Shown piece after piece: positions 28,677 to 41,229 of a stretch of DNA of 64,000 bases (position 1 is its first letter; each line of letters starts with the position of its first letter). The notes below the pieces were generated by a model that was not told the origin of the DNA, ran no database searches, and was given only the letters and a program-made list of their open reading frames with translations. A program made the translations under genes and the position numbers. Source of the DNA: Campylobacter jejuni (GTDB lineage: Bacteria; Campylobacterota; Campylobacteria; Campylobacterales; Campylobacteraceae); NCBI GenBank assembly GCA_014305285.1, contig JACRSG010000002.1:152026-216025 (forward strand), given 5' to 3'.

Positions 28677-28694
28677 AAGCAAGTTCTGTTCCAA
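28677..28694 (-). promoter_or_regulatory. Sigma-54 (RpoN) promoter of flgE2
   Basis: On the minus strand the sequence TTGGAACAGAACTTGCTT contains GG and GC dinucleotides exactly ten bases apart, matching the -24/-12 consensus of RpoN promoters. It is about 80 bases before the flgE2 ATG. The expected start site would be about 12 bases downstream of the GC. Campylobacter hook genes are RpoN-dependent by established knowledge. Confidence 0.85.
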
Positions 28695-28798
28695 CTTTTG
28701 AAATTTTTTAGGAAATTTTTAAAAAATTATAGAAAAAATTTAAAGGTATTTTGGGAGTTTATGGAGCTTTGGATTTTTTGTAACGAAAATTACCAAAA

Positions 28799-29281
28799 TT
28801 ACACTCTAGTTCTTAAATTTGCCGCATGAGTTAAAGCCACTGCAATAGCATCGGTGATATCTAAAGGTTTGATATCTTTACTAAGTCCTAAAAGTCTTTT
28901 TACCATAAAAGCAACTTGTTCTTTGCTTGCTTTGGCTTTTCCTGTAACGGCTTTTTTCACTTGTAAGGGAGTGTATTCTGCAAAGTCTCCATGAATTTGA
29001 AGAATTTTCAAAGATAGGGCTCCGCGAAATTGTGCCAGTTTTAAAACGGTTTTTGGATTGTAAGCAAAAAAAATATCTTCTATGACTACTTCATCAAAAG
29101 AATGATTTTTAAAAATCAAGTCCAAACCCTCACAAAGCTCTGTGATTTGATACTGCAAGGTGCTTGGCTTTATCTTTATAAGCCCTGCTTCCATGAGAAT
29201 GTTTTTTCCTTTGTTGGCTTCTATGATAGCATAACCACAATTTCTCGAACCTGGATCTATACCTAAAATTTTCAAATTCAT
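28799..29281 (-). CDS. ruvC: Crossover junction endodeoxyribonuclease RuvC
   Basis: RuvC resolves Holliday junctions. The 160-residue protein has the N-terminal catalytic motif [18 protein letters not shown] with Asp around residue 8, the conserved Glu in [22 protein letters not shown], and C-terminal Asp residues in [14 protein letters not shown]. Length is near the family norm. It is divergent from dnaA across about 94 bases. Confidence 0.94.
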   Translation of the reverse strand: MNLKILGIDPGSRNCGYAIIEANKGKNILMEAGLIKIKPSTLQYQITELCEGLDLIFKNHSFDEVVIEDIFFAYNPKTVLKLAQFRGALSLKILQIHGDFAEYTPLQVKKAVTGKAKASKEQVAFMVKRLLGLSKDIKPLDITDAIAVALTHAANLRTRV

Positions 29282-29375
29282 ACCCTTTGAAAAATAAATA
29301 CAAAAACGGATTTTAACCTTTTTTTATGAAATTTAAGATAAAATTTATACATTATGCAAAATTTAAAGAGAGATT

Positions 29376-30698
29376 ATGAATCCAAGCCAAATACTTGAAA
29401 ATTTAAAAAAAGAATTAAGCGAAAACGAATACGAAAACTATCTATCCAATTTAAAATTCAACGAAAAACAAAGCAAAGCAGATCTTTTGGTTTTTAACGC
29501 TCCAAATGAACTCATGGCTAAATTCATACAAACCAAATACGGCAAAAAAATCGCACATTTTTATGAAGTGCAAAGCGGAAATAAAGCCATCATAAACATA
29601 CAAGCACAAAGTGCTAAACAAAGCAACAAAAGCGCAAAAATCGACATAGCCCATATAAAAGCCCAAAGCACGATTTTAAATCCTTCTTTTACTTTTGAAA
29701 GTTTTGTTGTGGGGGATTCTAACAAATACGCCTATGGAGCATGCAAAGCCATCATACACAAAGACAAGCTTGGAAAACTTTATAATCCTATCTTTGTTTA
29801 TGGGCCTACAGGACTTGGAAAAACCCATTTACTTCAAGCGGTTGGAAACGCGAGTTTAGAAATGGGAAAAAAAGTCATTTACGCTACAAGTGAAAATTTT
29901 ATCAACGATTTTACTTCAAATTTAAAAAATGGTTCTTTGGATAAATTTCATGAAAAGTATAGAAACTGCGATGTTTTACTTATAGATGATGTGCAGTTTT
30001 TAGGAAAAACCGATAAAATTCAAGAAGAATTTTTCTTTATATTTAATGAAATCAAAAATAACGATGGACAAATCATCATGACTTCAGACAATCCACCCAA
30101 TATGCTAAAAGGCATAACCGAACGCTTAAAAAGTCGTTTTGCACATGGGATCATAGCTGATATAACTCCACCTCAACTGGACACAAAAATAGCCATCATA
30201 AGAAAAAAATGTGAATTTAATGATATCAATCTTTCTAATGATATCATAAACTATATCGCCACTTCTTTAGGGGATAATATAAGAGAAATTGAAGGTATCA
30301 TCATAAGTTTAAATGCTTATGCAACCATACTAGGACAAGAAATCACACTCGAACTTGCCAAAAGTGTGATGAAAGATCACATCAAAGAAAAGAAAGAAAA
30401 TATCACTATAGATGACATTTTATCTTTGGTGTGTAAAGAATTTAACATCAAACCAAGCGATGTGAAATCCAATAAAAAAACTCAAAATATAGTCACAGCA
30501 AGACGCATTGTGATTTACCTAGCTAGGACACTTACGGCTTTGACTATGCCACAACTTGCGAATTATTTTGAAATGAAAGATCATACGGCCATTTCACATA
30601 ATGTTAAAAAAATCACAGAAATGATAGAAAATGATGCTTCTTTAAAAGCAAAAATCGAAGAACTTAAAAACAAAATTCTTGTTAAAAGTCAAAGTTAG
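29376..30698 (+). CDS. dnaA: Chromosomal replication initiator protein DnaA
   Basis: DnaA binds oriC boxes and melts the origin. The 440-residue protein has an N-terminal domain, then the AAA+ core with Walker A GPTGLGKTH and Walker B DVLLIDDVQFLGKTDK, the sensor NPPNMLKGITERLKSRFAHG, and a C-terminal helix-turn-helix DNA-binding domain including DHTAISHNVKKITEMI. Length fits the family. It starts the plus-strand replichore; ruvC lies divergently to its left. Confidence 0.97.
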   Translation: MNPSQILENLKKELSENEYENYLSNLKFNEKQSKADLLVFNAPNELMAKFIQTKYGKKIAHFYEVQSGNKAIINIQAQSAKQSNKSAKIDIAHIKAQSTILNPSFTFESFVVGDSNKYAYGACKAIIHKDKLGKLYNPIFVYGPTGLGKTHLLQAVGNASLEMGKKVIYATSENFINDFTSNLKNGSLDKFHEKYRNCDVLLIDDVQFLGKTDKIQEEFFFIFNEIKNNDGQIIMTSDNPPNMLKGITERLKSRFAHGIIADITPPQLDTKIAIIRKKCEFNDINLSNDIINYIATSLGDNIREIEGIIISLNAYATILGQEITLELAKSVMKDHIKEKKENITIDDILSLVCKEFNIKPSDVKSNKKTQNIVTARRIVIYLARTLTALTMPQLANYFEMKDHTAISHNVKKITEMIENDASLKAKIEELKNKILVKSQS

Positions 30699-30799
30699 GT
30701 GAAAAAATGTGAAAAATAAAATCTAGAGTGTGAAAAAAAGAAATTAAGCAAAGTATGATAAAATACAAATTTGATTATTTTGCTTTGAAGAATTTCACA
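30698..30799. other. Candidate oriC: DnaA-box cluster in the dnaA-dnaN gap
   Basis: Three boxes of the form (T/G)GTGAAAA, in the same orientation, lie at 30698-30705, 30708-30715 and 30729-30736, each the reverse complement of TTTTCAC(A/C). A related ATTTCACA is at 30792-30799. They are within 100 bases of an AT-rich stretch (30740-30780) suitable for unwinding. Epsilonproteobacterial DnaA boxes have a TTCAC core, so this gap is a good oriC candidate. Minimal origin extent cannot be fixed from sequence alone. Confidence 0.7.
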
Positions 30800-30857
30800 A
30801 TTTCAACAAGCTTATTATTACAACGAATTTAAAATTAAAATAAACCAAGGAGAAAAA

Positions 30858-31925
30858 ATGAAGTTAAGTATCAATAAAAATACTTTAGAATCTGCAGTGA
30901 TTTTATGTAATGCTTATGTAGAAAAAAAAGACTCAAGCACCATTACTTCTCATCTTTTTTTTCATGCTAATGAAGATAAACTCCTTATTAGAGCGAGTGA
31001 TTATGAAATAGGTATTAGCTATAAGATAAAAAAAATCCGCGTAGAATCAAGTGGTTTTGCTACTGCAAATGCAAAAAGTATTACAGATGTTATTAAAAGC
31101 TTAAACAATGAAGAAGTTATTTTAGAAACCATTGATAATTTCTTATTTATAAGACAAAAAAGTACAAAATATAAACTTCCTATGTTTAATCATGAAGACT
31201 TTCCAAATTTCCCAAACACAGAAGGAAAAAATCAATTTGACATTGATTCAAGTGATTTAAGTCGTTCTCTTAAAAAGATATTACCAAGTATTGATACAAA
31301 TAACCCAAAATACTCTTTAAATGGTGCATTTTTAGACATAAAAACAGATAAAATTAACTTCGTAGGAACTGATACAAAACGCCTTGCAATTTATACTCTA
31401 GAAAAAGCAAATAATCAAGAATTTAGCTTTAGTATCCCTAAAAAAGCTATCATGGAAATGCAAAAACTTTTCTATGAAAAAATAGAAATTTTTTATGATC
31501 AAAATATGCTTATCGCTAAAAATGAAAATTTTGAATTCTTTACAAAACTTATCAATGATAAATTTCCAGATTATGAAAAAGTCATACCAAAAACTTTCAA
31601 ACAAGAACTTAGCTTTTCAACCGAAGATTTTATAGATAGTCTTAAAAAAATTAACGTTGTAACTGAAAAAATGAAACTTCATTTTAATAAAGATAAAATC
31701 ATCTTTGAAGGCATAAGTTTAGACAATATGGAAGCAAAAACAGAGCTTGAAATTCAAACAGGAGTAAGTGAAGAATTTAACCTCACTATAAAAATAAAAT
31801 ATTTACTTGATTTCTTAACTTCTATAGAAGAAGAAAAATTTACTTTAAGCGTAAATGAACCTAATTCAGCATTTATAGTCAAATCTCAAGGACTATCAAT
31901 GATTATCATGCCTATGATTTTATAA
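30858..31925 (+). CDS. dnaN: DNA polymerase III beta subunit (sliding clamp)
   Basis: The beta clamp tethers polymerase III to DNA. The 355-residue product begins MKLSINKNTLESAVILCNAY and shows the three-domain clamp arrangement. It ends with the conserved hydrophobic tail LSMIIMPMIL, like the usual xxMPxRL but with Ile-Leu. It follows the candidate oriC and is separated from gyrB by 27 bases, so dnaN-gyrB are likely one transcription unit. Good AAGGAG ribosome-binding site. Confidence 0.96.
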   Translation: MKLSINKNTLESAVILCNAYVEKKDSSTITSHLFFHANEDKLLIRASDYEIGISYKIKKIRVESSGFATANAKSITDVIKSLNNEEVILETIDNFLFIRQKSTKYKLPMFNHEDFPNFPNTEGKNQFDIDSSDLSRSLKKILPSIDTNNPKYSLNGAFLDIKTDKINFVGTDTKRLAIYTLEKANNQEFSFSIPKKAIMEMQKLFYEKIEIFYDQNMLIAKNENFEFFTKLINDKFPDYEKVIPKTFKQELSFSTEDFIDSLKKINVVTEKMKLHFNKDKIIFEGISLDNMEAKTELEIQTGVSEEFNLTIKIKYLLDFLTSIEEEKFTLSVNEPNSAFIVKSQGLSMIIMPMIL

Positions 31926-31943
31926 TAAAACAAGTAAAAATAA

Positions 31944-34262
<2,319 letters not shown>

Positions 34263-34296
34263 AATTTCTCATACTTAAATTCACAATTTTTATAAT

Positions 34297-34332
34297 TAAA
34301 GGAGTTTATGCTGTATTACATAAACTCCTTTA
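34297..34332. terminator. Bidirectional terminator between gyrB and actP-like gene
   Basis: A 14-base-pair stem (TAAAGGAGTTTATG paired with CATAAACTCCTTTA) with an eight-base loop, followed by AAAATTTTT on the plus strand. It lies between the convergent gyrB (plus) and the symporter gene (minus) and can serve both. Confidence 0.8.
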
Positions 34333-34346
34333 AAAATTTTTATTTA

Positions 34347-35993
34347 TCAATGCACTAAAGCTTCACTTACTCCTATACCGCTTTGTGCTCTAAAATCTTG
34401 TGCTTCAAAACCTTCTTTATCTTTTTTAGCTCTCTTAGAATTATCAAGCTTTGATATGATATAAATTAATACAAAGGTTAAAGGCATTGAAAATAAAGCA
34501 GGGTGATCATAAGGAAAAATAGCCTCACTAAAACCAAAACTTTTTACCCATACACTAGGACTTAAAATTACAAGAGCAAGAACGACTATAAGTCCTATAA
34601 GTCCGCCCCAAAAAGCACCTTTAGTGGTGAGATTTTTCCAATAAATGCAGAGTAAAAGTATAGGAAAATTCACACTTGCAGCGATAGCAAAAGCAAGCCC
34701 TACTGTAAAAGCAACATTTTGTTTTTCAAAAACAATGCCTAGTAAAATAGCAAAAATTCCTATAGCTATAGTTGCAATTTTTGTTATTCTCATCTCACTT
34801 TTGTGATCTATCTTGCCATCTTTAATTACATTAAGATATAAATCGTGGCTTATTGCTCCAGCTCCTGAAATCGCAAGTCCTGCAACTACTGCTAAAATGG
34901 TTGCAAAAGCTACAGCTGAAATAAATCCTAAGAATACATCTCCACCCAAAACATCAGCTAAAGTTACAGCAACCATATTGGTAGATCCATTAAAACTTCC
35001 ATTTGCATTGGTAAATTGCGGATTACCAAGTAAAAGTGCTATAGCACCAAAGCCTATGATGAAAGTCAGTATATAAAAGTACCCTATAAATCCTGTAGCC
35101 CAAAATACCGATTTTCTAGCTTCTTTAGCATCTTTTACAGTAAAAAATCGCATAAGTATATGAGGCAAACCCGCAGTTCCAAACATAAGAGCTAGACCCA
35201 AAGAAAGAGCTGAGACAGTATCAGGCAAAAAAGTCCCTGGTTTCATTATATTTTCGCCTTTTGGATGATTAGAAATAGCTAAATCAAAATAATATTTTAA
35301 GTCAAATTTTGTAAGATATAAAATCATAACAGCCATAAAAGTAGTTCCTGCTAGAAGTAAAATGGCTTTGATAATCTGCACCCAAGTGGTTGCGTGCATA
35401 CCTCCAAAAGCTACATAACAAATCATTAAAATTCCTACTAAAATAACTGCAAAAGCGTAAGGCAAACCAAAAAGCAATTGTATCAATTGTCCTGCTCCTA
35501 CCATTTGAGCAATAAGATAAAATATAATAACACTTAAAGCAGAAATAGCTGATATAACCCGTATAGGCTTAGCTTCTAAACGATAAGCTGTGATATCTGC
35601 GAAGGTAAATTTGCCAAGATTTCTAAATTTTTCTGCAATTAAAAACAAAACAATAGGCCAACCTACTAAAAAGCCTATAGAATAAATCAGTCCATCAAAA
35701 CCATTGGTAAAAACCAAAGCAGTAATTCCAAGAAAGCTTGCTGCACTCATAAAATCACCTGCTATAGCCATACCATTTTGCATACCCGTGATATTTCCCC
35801 CTGCAGTATAAAACCCACTCTTGGATTTGGATTTTTTGTTAGAATAATAGGTGATAAACAAAGTAGCTAAAACAAAAACTAGAAACATGCTAACGGCAGT
35901 TATATTTATAGATTTTTGATGAACTTCTCCCAAATCAAAACCAGCACTCAAAGCCAAATTAAAGATTAAACTTAAAAATATAAAGACTTTCAT
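34347..35993 (-). CDS. actP: Sodium:solute (acetate-type) symporter, ActP-like
   Basis: An inner-membrane sodium/solute symporter of the SSS family. The 548-residue product has an N-terminal hydrophobic segment ([18 protein letters not shown]), many transmembrane helices, and SSS-family motifs [20 protein letters not shown] and the [10 protein letters not shown] and [14 protein letters not shown] segments. It is preceded by a DUF485 (YjcH) protein, the normal ActP partner, with a four-base overlap. The substrate (acetate or another short carboxylate) is inferred from the pairing. Its placement between gyrB and gltB is not the layout I recall for the C. jejuni reference strain. Confidence 0.8.
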   Translation of the reverse strand: MKVFIFLSLIFNLALSAGFDLGEVHQKSINITAVSMFLVFVLATLFITYYSNKKSKSKSGFYTAGGNITGMQNGMAIAGDFMSAASFLGITALVFTNGFDGLIYSIGFLVGWPIVLFLIAEKFRNLGKFTFADITAYRLEAKPIRVISAISALSVIIFYLIAQMVGAGQLIQLLFGLPYAFAVILVGILMICYVAFGGMHATTWVQIIKAILLLAGTTFMAVMILYLTKFDLKYYFDLAISNHPKGENIMKPGTFLPDTVSALSLGLALMFGTAGLPHILMRFFTVKDAKEARKSVFWATGFIGYFYILTFIIGFGAIALLLGNPQFTNANGSFNGSTNMVAVTLADVLGGDVFLGFISAVAFATILAVVAGLAISGAGAISHDLYLNVIKDGKIDHKSEMRITKIATIAIGIFAILLGIVFEKQNVAFTVGLAFAIAASVNFPILLLCIYWKNLTTKGAFWGGLIGLIVVLALVILSPSVWVKSFGFSEAIFPYDHPALFSMPLTFVLIYIISKLDNSKRAKKDKEGFEAQDFRAQSGIGVSEALVH

Positions 35994-36349
35994 ACTAGCT
36001 CCTTATAATTGATTTGTCCATTTTTTAGTGCATCAAGCAATCCTTCATTTTTTAAGCTTTCAATCGCTTCTTCTTGCTCTTTATCAAGAAAACAATTGGC
36101 AATGAAAGTGTAAATTCCTGTAGAAATAATGCACAATAAAATAAGTCCTATGCCTAACATGATACCAAGAGTTATAGAACTAGGACCGAGCTTATATCCC
36201 AAAATATCGGGTGTAAGTCCTATGCCTAACACAAAGACATAATAGCAAACAAGTATGATTAAAGACAAAGTAAGAGATATTTTGTTTCTAAAAGAAACAA
36301 AATTTTTAAATCTCAAAATAACCTTTTTTTGGTTCACATTTAAATTCAT
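35990..36349 (-). CDS. yjcH: DUF485 membrane protein, YjcH-like
   Basis: The 119-residue protein has two transmembrane helices (about residues 26-46 and 62-86) and the DUF485 signature [20 protein letters not shown]. In many bacteria it is encoded just upstream of actP. The ATG follows AAAGGAG, and its stop overlaps the symporter start by four bases, so the two are translationally coupled. Its role in the transporter is not established; a stabilising partner is commonly assumed. Confidence 0.82.
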   Translation of the reverse strand: MNLNVNQKKVILRFKNFVSFRNKISLTLSLIILVCYYVFVLGIGLTPDILGYKLGPSSITLGIMLGIGLILLCIISTGIYTFIANCFLDKEQEEAIESLKNEGLLDALKNGQINYKELV

Positions 36350-36488
36350 GGGTACTCCTTTATTTAATGTTTATAGTTTAATGTAATAAAAATTTGATGA
36401 TTTTAAGCTTTTTTATTTTAAAAATTTATGTATTAATAGGATTTTTATCTTAAAATATGAAGAAAAGTAACATATTTTTGTCCTATTT

Positions 36489-36595
36489 GTTTGGAGCTTG
36501 GTTTTAGCACAGAACTTATTATATTTATCTTAGGAGTAGCAGGAGTTTTAGGGGATGCAGGAAGTCCAGCCAGTGAAACAACCGTGTTTTTATAA
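36489..36595 (+). pseudogene. NhaC-type antiporter gene remnant before gltB
   Basis: A plus-strand segment translates to LFGAWFSTELIIFILGVAGV, then LGDAGSPASETTVFL and a stop. The GDAGSPASETT run resembles the conserved GD-x-SP-S/T-x-TT motif of NhaC-family sodium/proton antiporters. No start codon or upstream coding is left, so it is a fragment. As I recall, C. jejuni carries an NhaC-like gene between gyrB and gltB, so this looks like its relict. The rest of the 379-base gap (36350-36728) has only the gltB promoter. Confidence 0.6.
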
Positions 36596-36673
36596 TTTTT
36601 ACAAATCTATTAAAATATTTTTTAATTTATTTATTTTTAAGATAAAAATTATATCGATTTTAAAAAAATGTAT

Positions 36674-36681
36674 GCTATACT
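36674..36681 (+). promoter_or_regulatory. Promoter -10 of gltB
   Basis: GCTATACT, an extended TG-type -10 (TATGCTATACT), lies about 48 bases before the gltB ATG. It is the best sigma-70 match in the gap. A periodic AT-rich upstream region replaces a -35, as usual in Campylobacter. Confidence 0.5.
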
Positions 36682-36728
36682 CCTTATAAAGCTAACAAAA
36701 TTTAAATCAGTCTTATAAGGAGAGCAAA

Positions 36729-39700
36729 ATGGATTTAGAAAATATCCTAGAAAATAATCAAAGCATAGGTTTATATCACCCAAAGAATGAACACGATGCC
36801 TGTGGTATCGCTGCAGTTGCTAATATACGCGGTATTGCTTCTTATAAGGTTATTTGTGATGCTTTAGAAATTTTGATGAATCTTGAACATCGAGGTGGTG
36901 CAGGAGCTGAAGAAAATTCAGGCGATGGGGCGGGGATTTTGATCCAAATTCCACATGATTTTTTTAAAACTCAAGAATTGGGTTTTAAACTTCCTAAAAA
37001 GGGTGATTATGGTATAGCACAGATATTTTTATCACCCAATACTGATGCAAAAGAAGAAGCAAAAAAGATATTTTTACAAGGTTTAAAGGATAAAAAACTT
37101 GAATTTTTAGGTTTTAGAGAAGTGCCTTTTAATCCTAGTGATATAGGCGCAAGTGCTTTAAAAGCTATGCCTTATTTTTTACAAGCCTTTGTAAAAAAAC
37201 CAAGTAAAATAAGTGCAGGACTTGAGTTTGAAAGAGTGCTTTATAGTACGCGTCGCCTTATAGAAAAAAGAGCTATTAATGTGCCAAAATTTTATTTTTC
37301 AAGTTTTTCTTCACGTACTATAGTTTATAAAGGAATGCTTCTTTCAACTCAATTAAGTGATTTTTATCTTGATTTTAAAGATGTCAATATGAAATCAGCC
37401 ATTGCTTTGGTGCATTCTCGCTTTTCGACTAATACCTTCCCAAGTTGGGAAAGAGCTCATCCAAACCGCTATATGGTGCATAATGGAGAGATTAATACCA
37501 TACGCGGAAATGTTGATAGCATAAGAGCTAGAGAAGGTTTGATGCAAAGTGAGTATTTTGAAAATTTAGATGAAATTTTTCCTATCATAGCTAAGCCTAG
37601 CAGTGATTCTGCAATGTTTGATAATACTTTAGAATTTTTAGCCCTAAATGGTCGCACTTTAGAAGAAGCTTTTATGATGATGGTGCCAGAACCTTGGCAT
37701 AAAAATCAAAATATGGAAAGTAAAAAGCGTGCTTTTTATGAGTATCATTCTTTATTGATGGAGCCTTGGGATGGGCCTGCTGCTATAGTTTTTACTGATG
37801 GAGTGATTATGGGGGCGAGTTTGGATAGAAATGGTTTTCGTCCTTCAAGGTATTATCTTACAAAAGATGATATGCTCATACTTTCAAGTGAAACAGGGGC
37901 TCTAAAATTAGATGAAAAAAATATCAAAGCCAAAAAACGCTTAGAACCTGGAAAACTTTTGCTTGTTGATACAGCAAGAGGTAGGGTTATAGCTGATAAT
38001 GAAATCAAAGAGCATTATGCTAATGCTAAGCCTTATAAAAAATGGCTTAAAAATTTAGTTGAACTTGAAAAACAAAAAAGCGGAGTTTATCAACATCAGT
38101 TTTTAAAAGAAGATGAGGTTTTAAAACTTCAAAAAGCTTTTGGTTGGAGTTATGATGAGCTTAAAATGAGTGTGGCTGCTATGGCTCAAAATGGTAAAGA
38201 AGCTATAGCGGCAATGGGTGTAGATACTCCTTTGGCTATACTTTCTAAAACTTATCAACCTTTGTATAATTATTTTAAACAACTTTTTGCACAAGTCACT
38301 AACCCTCCCCTTGATGCTATAAGAGAAGAGATTGTGACCTCTACCAGGATTTATCTAGGAAGCGAAGGCAATTTATTAAAACCCGATGAAAACAATGCAA
38401 AACGCGTAAAAATAGCTCTGCCTGTGATAAGCAACGAAGAACTTTTTGAAGTTAAGGCTTTAAATAAATTTCAAGTTAAAGAATTTTCTATACTTTATGA
38501 TTATTCTAAAAAAACTTTAGAAAAGGCTTTAGATGAACTTTGTGTTAAGATAGAAGATGAGGTTAAAAAAGGTGCTTCTATTATCATTTTAAGTGATAAA
38601 GGAGTGGATGAAAAAAACGCTTATATCCCTGCTTTGCTTGCTGTTTCTGGAGTGCATAATCATCTAGTAAGAAAAAATTTAAGAACGCATACAAGTCTTA
38701 TCATCGAAAGTGGCGAACCTAGAGAAATTCATCATTTTGCATGTCTTTTAGGTTATGGTGCGACTGTTATTAATCCTTATTTGGTTTATGAGAGCATACA
38801 AAAACTCATTACTAATAAAGATTTAAATTTAAGTTATGAAAAGGCGGTAGAAAATTTCATCAAGGCAAGTTCAAGTGGTATAGTCAAAATTGCTTCTAAA
38901 ATGGGAGTTTCTACCTTGCAAAGTTATAATGGCTCTGCGCTTTTTGAATGTTTGGGTTTAAGCTCTAAGGTGATTGATAAATACTTCACTTCTACAACTT
39001 CACGCATTGAAGGTATGGATTTAGAAGATTTTGAAAAGGAACTCATTGCTTTACACAAACACGCTTTTAATGATACACATAAGGCTTTAGATTCTAAAGG
39101 AATTTATGGTTTTAGAAGTGCCAAAGAAGAACATTTAATCGATCCTCTTGTGATTTTTAATCTTCAGCAAGCTTGTCGTAACAAAGATTACAAAAGCTTT
39201 AAAAAATACTCGGCTTTAGTAGATGAAAAACAAGTTAATTTGCGTTCTTTGATGGAATTTGATTTTAGTGAAGCTATTAGCATAGATAAGGTTGAAAGCG
39301 TAGAAAGTATAGTTAAACGCTTTAGGACAGGGGCTATGAGTTATGGTTCTATTTCTAAAGAAGCACACGAGTGTTTAGCACAGGCTATGAATAAAATAGG
39401 GGCTAAATCAAATTCAGGTGAAGGCGGCGAGGATGAAGAACGCTATGAAATCAAAGAGGGTGTGGATAAAAACTCAGCCATTAAACAAGTAGCAAGCGGG
39501 CGTTTTGGCGTGGATTTAAACTACTTAAGTCACGCAAAAGAAATTCAAATCAAAGTCGCTCAAGGTGCAAAACCAGGTGAAGGCGGACAATTAATGGGCT
39601 TTAAAGTCTATCCTTGGATAGCTAAGGCTAGACATTCTACCGCAGGCGTGACGCTTATTTCCCCACCTCCTCATCATGATATTTATTCTATAGAAGATTT

Positions 39701-41219
39701 AGCTCAACTCATTTATGACTTAAAAAATGCTAACAAAGACGCTAAAATTTCAGTGAAACTTGTAAGCGAAAATGGTATAGGAACGGTTGCTGCAGGTGTG
39801 GCTAAGGCAGGAGCGAATTTAATCCTTGTTTCAGGTTATGATGGAGGCACAGGTGCAAGTCCTAGAACTTCTATACCGCATGCAGGAATTCCTTGGGAGT
39901 TAGGTTTGGCTGAAACGCATCAAACTTTGATTTTAAATAAGCTTAGAGATAGGGTAAGGTTAGAAACTGATGGAAAGCTTATGAATGGACGCGATTTAGC
40001 CATAGCAGCACTTTTAGGAGCTGAAGAATTTGGCTTTGCAACTGCACCTTTGATTGTTTTAGGTTGTACGATGATGAGAGTTTGCCATCTAAATACCTGT
40101 CCTTTTGGTATAGCCACTCAAGATACAGAACTTAGGGATCGTTTCAAAGGTAAAATAGATGATGTGATTAATTTCATGTATTTTATAGCTGAGGAACTTA
40201 GAGAATACATGGCAAGGCTTGGTTTTGAACGCCTTGATGATATGATAGGTCGTGTGGATAAACTCCGCCAAAAAAGTGTGCAAGGTAAAGCAGGAAAGCT
40301 AAATTTAGATAAAATTTTAAAATCCTTGCCTACTTACAATAAAACTGCTGTGCATTTTAACGACTATAAAGACAATAAGCTTGAAAAAACGATTGATTAT
40401 AGAATTTTACTTCCACTTTGTAAAAATGCTGTGGAGAAAAAAGAGCCTATCAAGCTTTCTTTAGAAGTAGGAAACCAAAGTCGTACTTTTGCAACCATGC
40501 TTTCAAGTGAAATTTTAAAAACTTATGGAAAAGATGCTTTAGATGAAGATAGTATCCATATCAAAGCTATAGGTAATGCGGGCAATAGCTTTGGAGCGTT
40601 TTTATTAAAGGGTATTAAACTTGAGATTATAGGCGATAGCAATGATTATTTAGGCAAGGGTTTAAGTGGTGGTAAAATCATAGCAAAAATTTCAAATGAA
40701 GCCACTTTTTCACCTGAAGAAAATATTATCGCAGGAAATGCTTGTTTATACGGAGCTACAAAAGGTGAAGTGTATTTAGATGGTATAGCAGGGGAAAGAT
40801 TTTGTGTAAGAAATTCAGGGGTTTTAGCTGTGGTTTTAGGAACAGGTGTGCATGGTTGTGAATATATGACAGGTGGGCAAGTTGTAGTTCTTGGAGATGT
40901 GGGTGCGAATTTTGGTGCAGGTATGAGCGGGGGCGTTGTTTATATCTTTGGAAGACACAATGAAGCTCATGTAAATACTGAGCTTGTGGATATTAAAGAT
41001 CTTAATGCCAAGGATGAAAAAGAATTAAAAGCCGTGATAGAAAAACATATCGCTTATACAGATTCTAAAAAGGCTAAAGATATATTAGAAAAATTTGATA
41101 AAAAAGACTTTTTTAAAGTCATGCCAAGAGATTATGAAAAGATGTTAAAAATGCTTGATCTTTGTAAAAATGAAAAAGATCCCAATTTAGCAGCATTTTT
41201 GAAAATCACACAAAAATAA
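36729..41219 (+). CDS. gltB: Glutamate synthase large subunit
   Basis: GltB with GltD converts glutamine and 2-oxoglutarate to two glutamates. The 1496-residue protein starts with a short propeptide ending before Cys25 (NEHDACGIAAVANIRG), the nucleophile of the class II glutaminase domain (about residues 25-430). Later come the central and FMN-binding synthase domains, with the iron-sulfur cysteines in CTMMRVCHLNTCPFGIATQ, and the C-terminal right-handed beta-helix (GLSGGKI, GGQVVVLGDVGANFG). An AAGGAG site precedes the ATG, and gltD follows after ten bases. Confidence 0.97.
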   Translation: MDLENILENNQSIGLYHPKNEHDACGIAAVANIRGIASYKVICDALEILMNLEHRGGAGAEENSGDGAGILIQIPHDFFKTQELGFKLPKKGDYGIAQIFLSPNTDAKEEAKKIFLQGLKDKKLEFLGFREVPFNPSDIGASALKAMPYFLQAFVKKPSKISAGLEFERVLYSTRRLIEKRAINVPKFYFSSFSSRTIVYKGMLLSTQLSDFYLDFKDVNMKSAIALVHSRFSTNTFPSWERAHPNRYMVHNGEINTIRGNVDSIRAREGLMQSEYFENLDEIFPIIAKPSSDSAMFDNTLEFLALNGRTLEEAFMMMVPEPWHKNQNMESKKRAFYEYHSLLMEPWDGPAAIVFTDGVIMGASLDRNGFRPSRYYLTKDDMLILSSETGALKLDEKNIKAKKRLEPGKLLLVDTARGRVIADNEIKEHYANAKPYKKWLKNLVELEKQKSGVYQHQFLKEDEVLKLQKAFGWSYDELKMSVAAMAQNGKEAIAAMGVDTPLAILSKTYQPLYNYFKQLFAQVTNPPLDAIREEIVTSTRIYLGSEGNLLKPDENNAKRVKIALPVISNEELFEVKALNKFQVKEFSILYDYSKKTLEKALDELCVKIEDEVKKGASIIILSDKGVDEKNAYIPALLAVSGVHNHLVRKNLRTHTSLIIESGEPREIHHFACLLGYGATVINPYLVYESIQKLITNKDLNLSYEKAVENFIKASSSGIVKIASKMGVSTLQSYNGSALFECLGLSSKVIDKYFTSTTSRIEGMDLEDFEKELIALHKHAFNDTHKALDSKGIYGFRSAKEEHLIDPLVIFNLQQACRNKDYKSFKKYSALVDEKQVNLRSLMEFDFSEAISIDKVESVESIVKRFRTGAMSYGSISKEAHECLAQAMNKIGAKSNSGEGGEDEERYEIKEGVDKNSAIKQVASGRFGVDLNYLSHAKEIQIKVAQGAKPGEGGQLMGFKVYPWIAKARHSTAGVTLISPPPHHDIYSIEDLAQLIYDLKNANKDAKISVKLVSENGIGTVAAGVAKAGANLILVSGYDGGTGASPRTSIPHAGIPWELGLAETHQTLILNKLRDRVRLETDGKLMNGRDLAIAALLGAEEFGFATAPLIVLGCTMMRVCHLNTCPFGIATQDTELRDRFKGKIDDVINFMYFIAEELREYMARLGFERLDDMIGRVDKLRQKSVQGKAGKLNLDKILKSLPTYNKTAVHFNDYKDNKLEKTIDYRILLPLCKNAVEKKEPIKLSLEVGNQSRTFATMLSSEILKTYGKDALDEDSIHIKAIGNAGNSFGAFLLKGIKLEIIGDSNDYLGKGLSGGKIIAKISNEATFSPEENIIAGNACLYGATKGEVYLDGIAGERFCVRNSGVLAVVLGTGVHGCEYMTGGQVVVLGDVGANFGAGMSGGVVYIFGRHNEAHVNTELVDIKDLNAKDEKELKAVIEKHIAYTDSKKAKDILEKFDKKDFFKVMPRDYEKMLKMLDLCKNEKDPNLAAFLKITQK

Positions 41220-41229
41220 GGAGTAAAAA

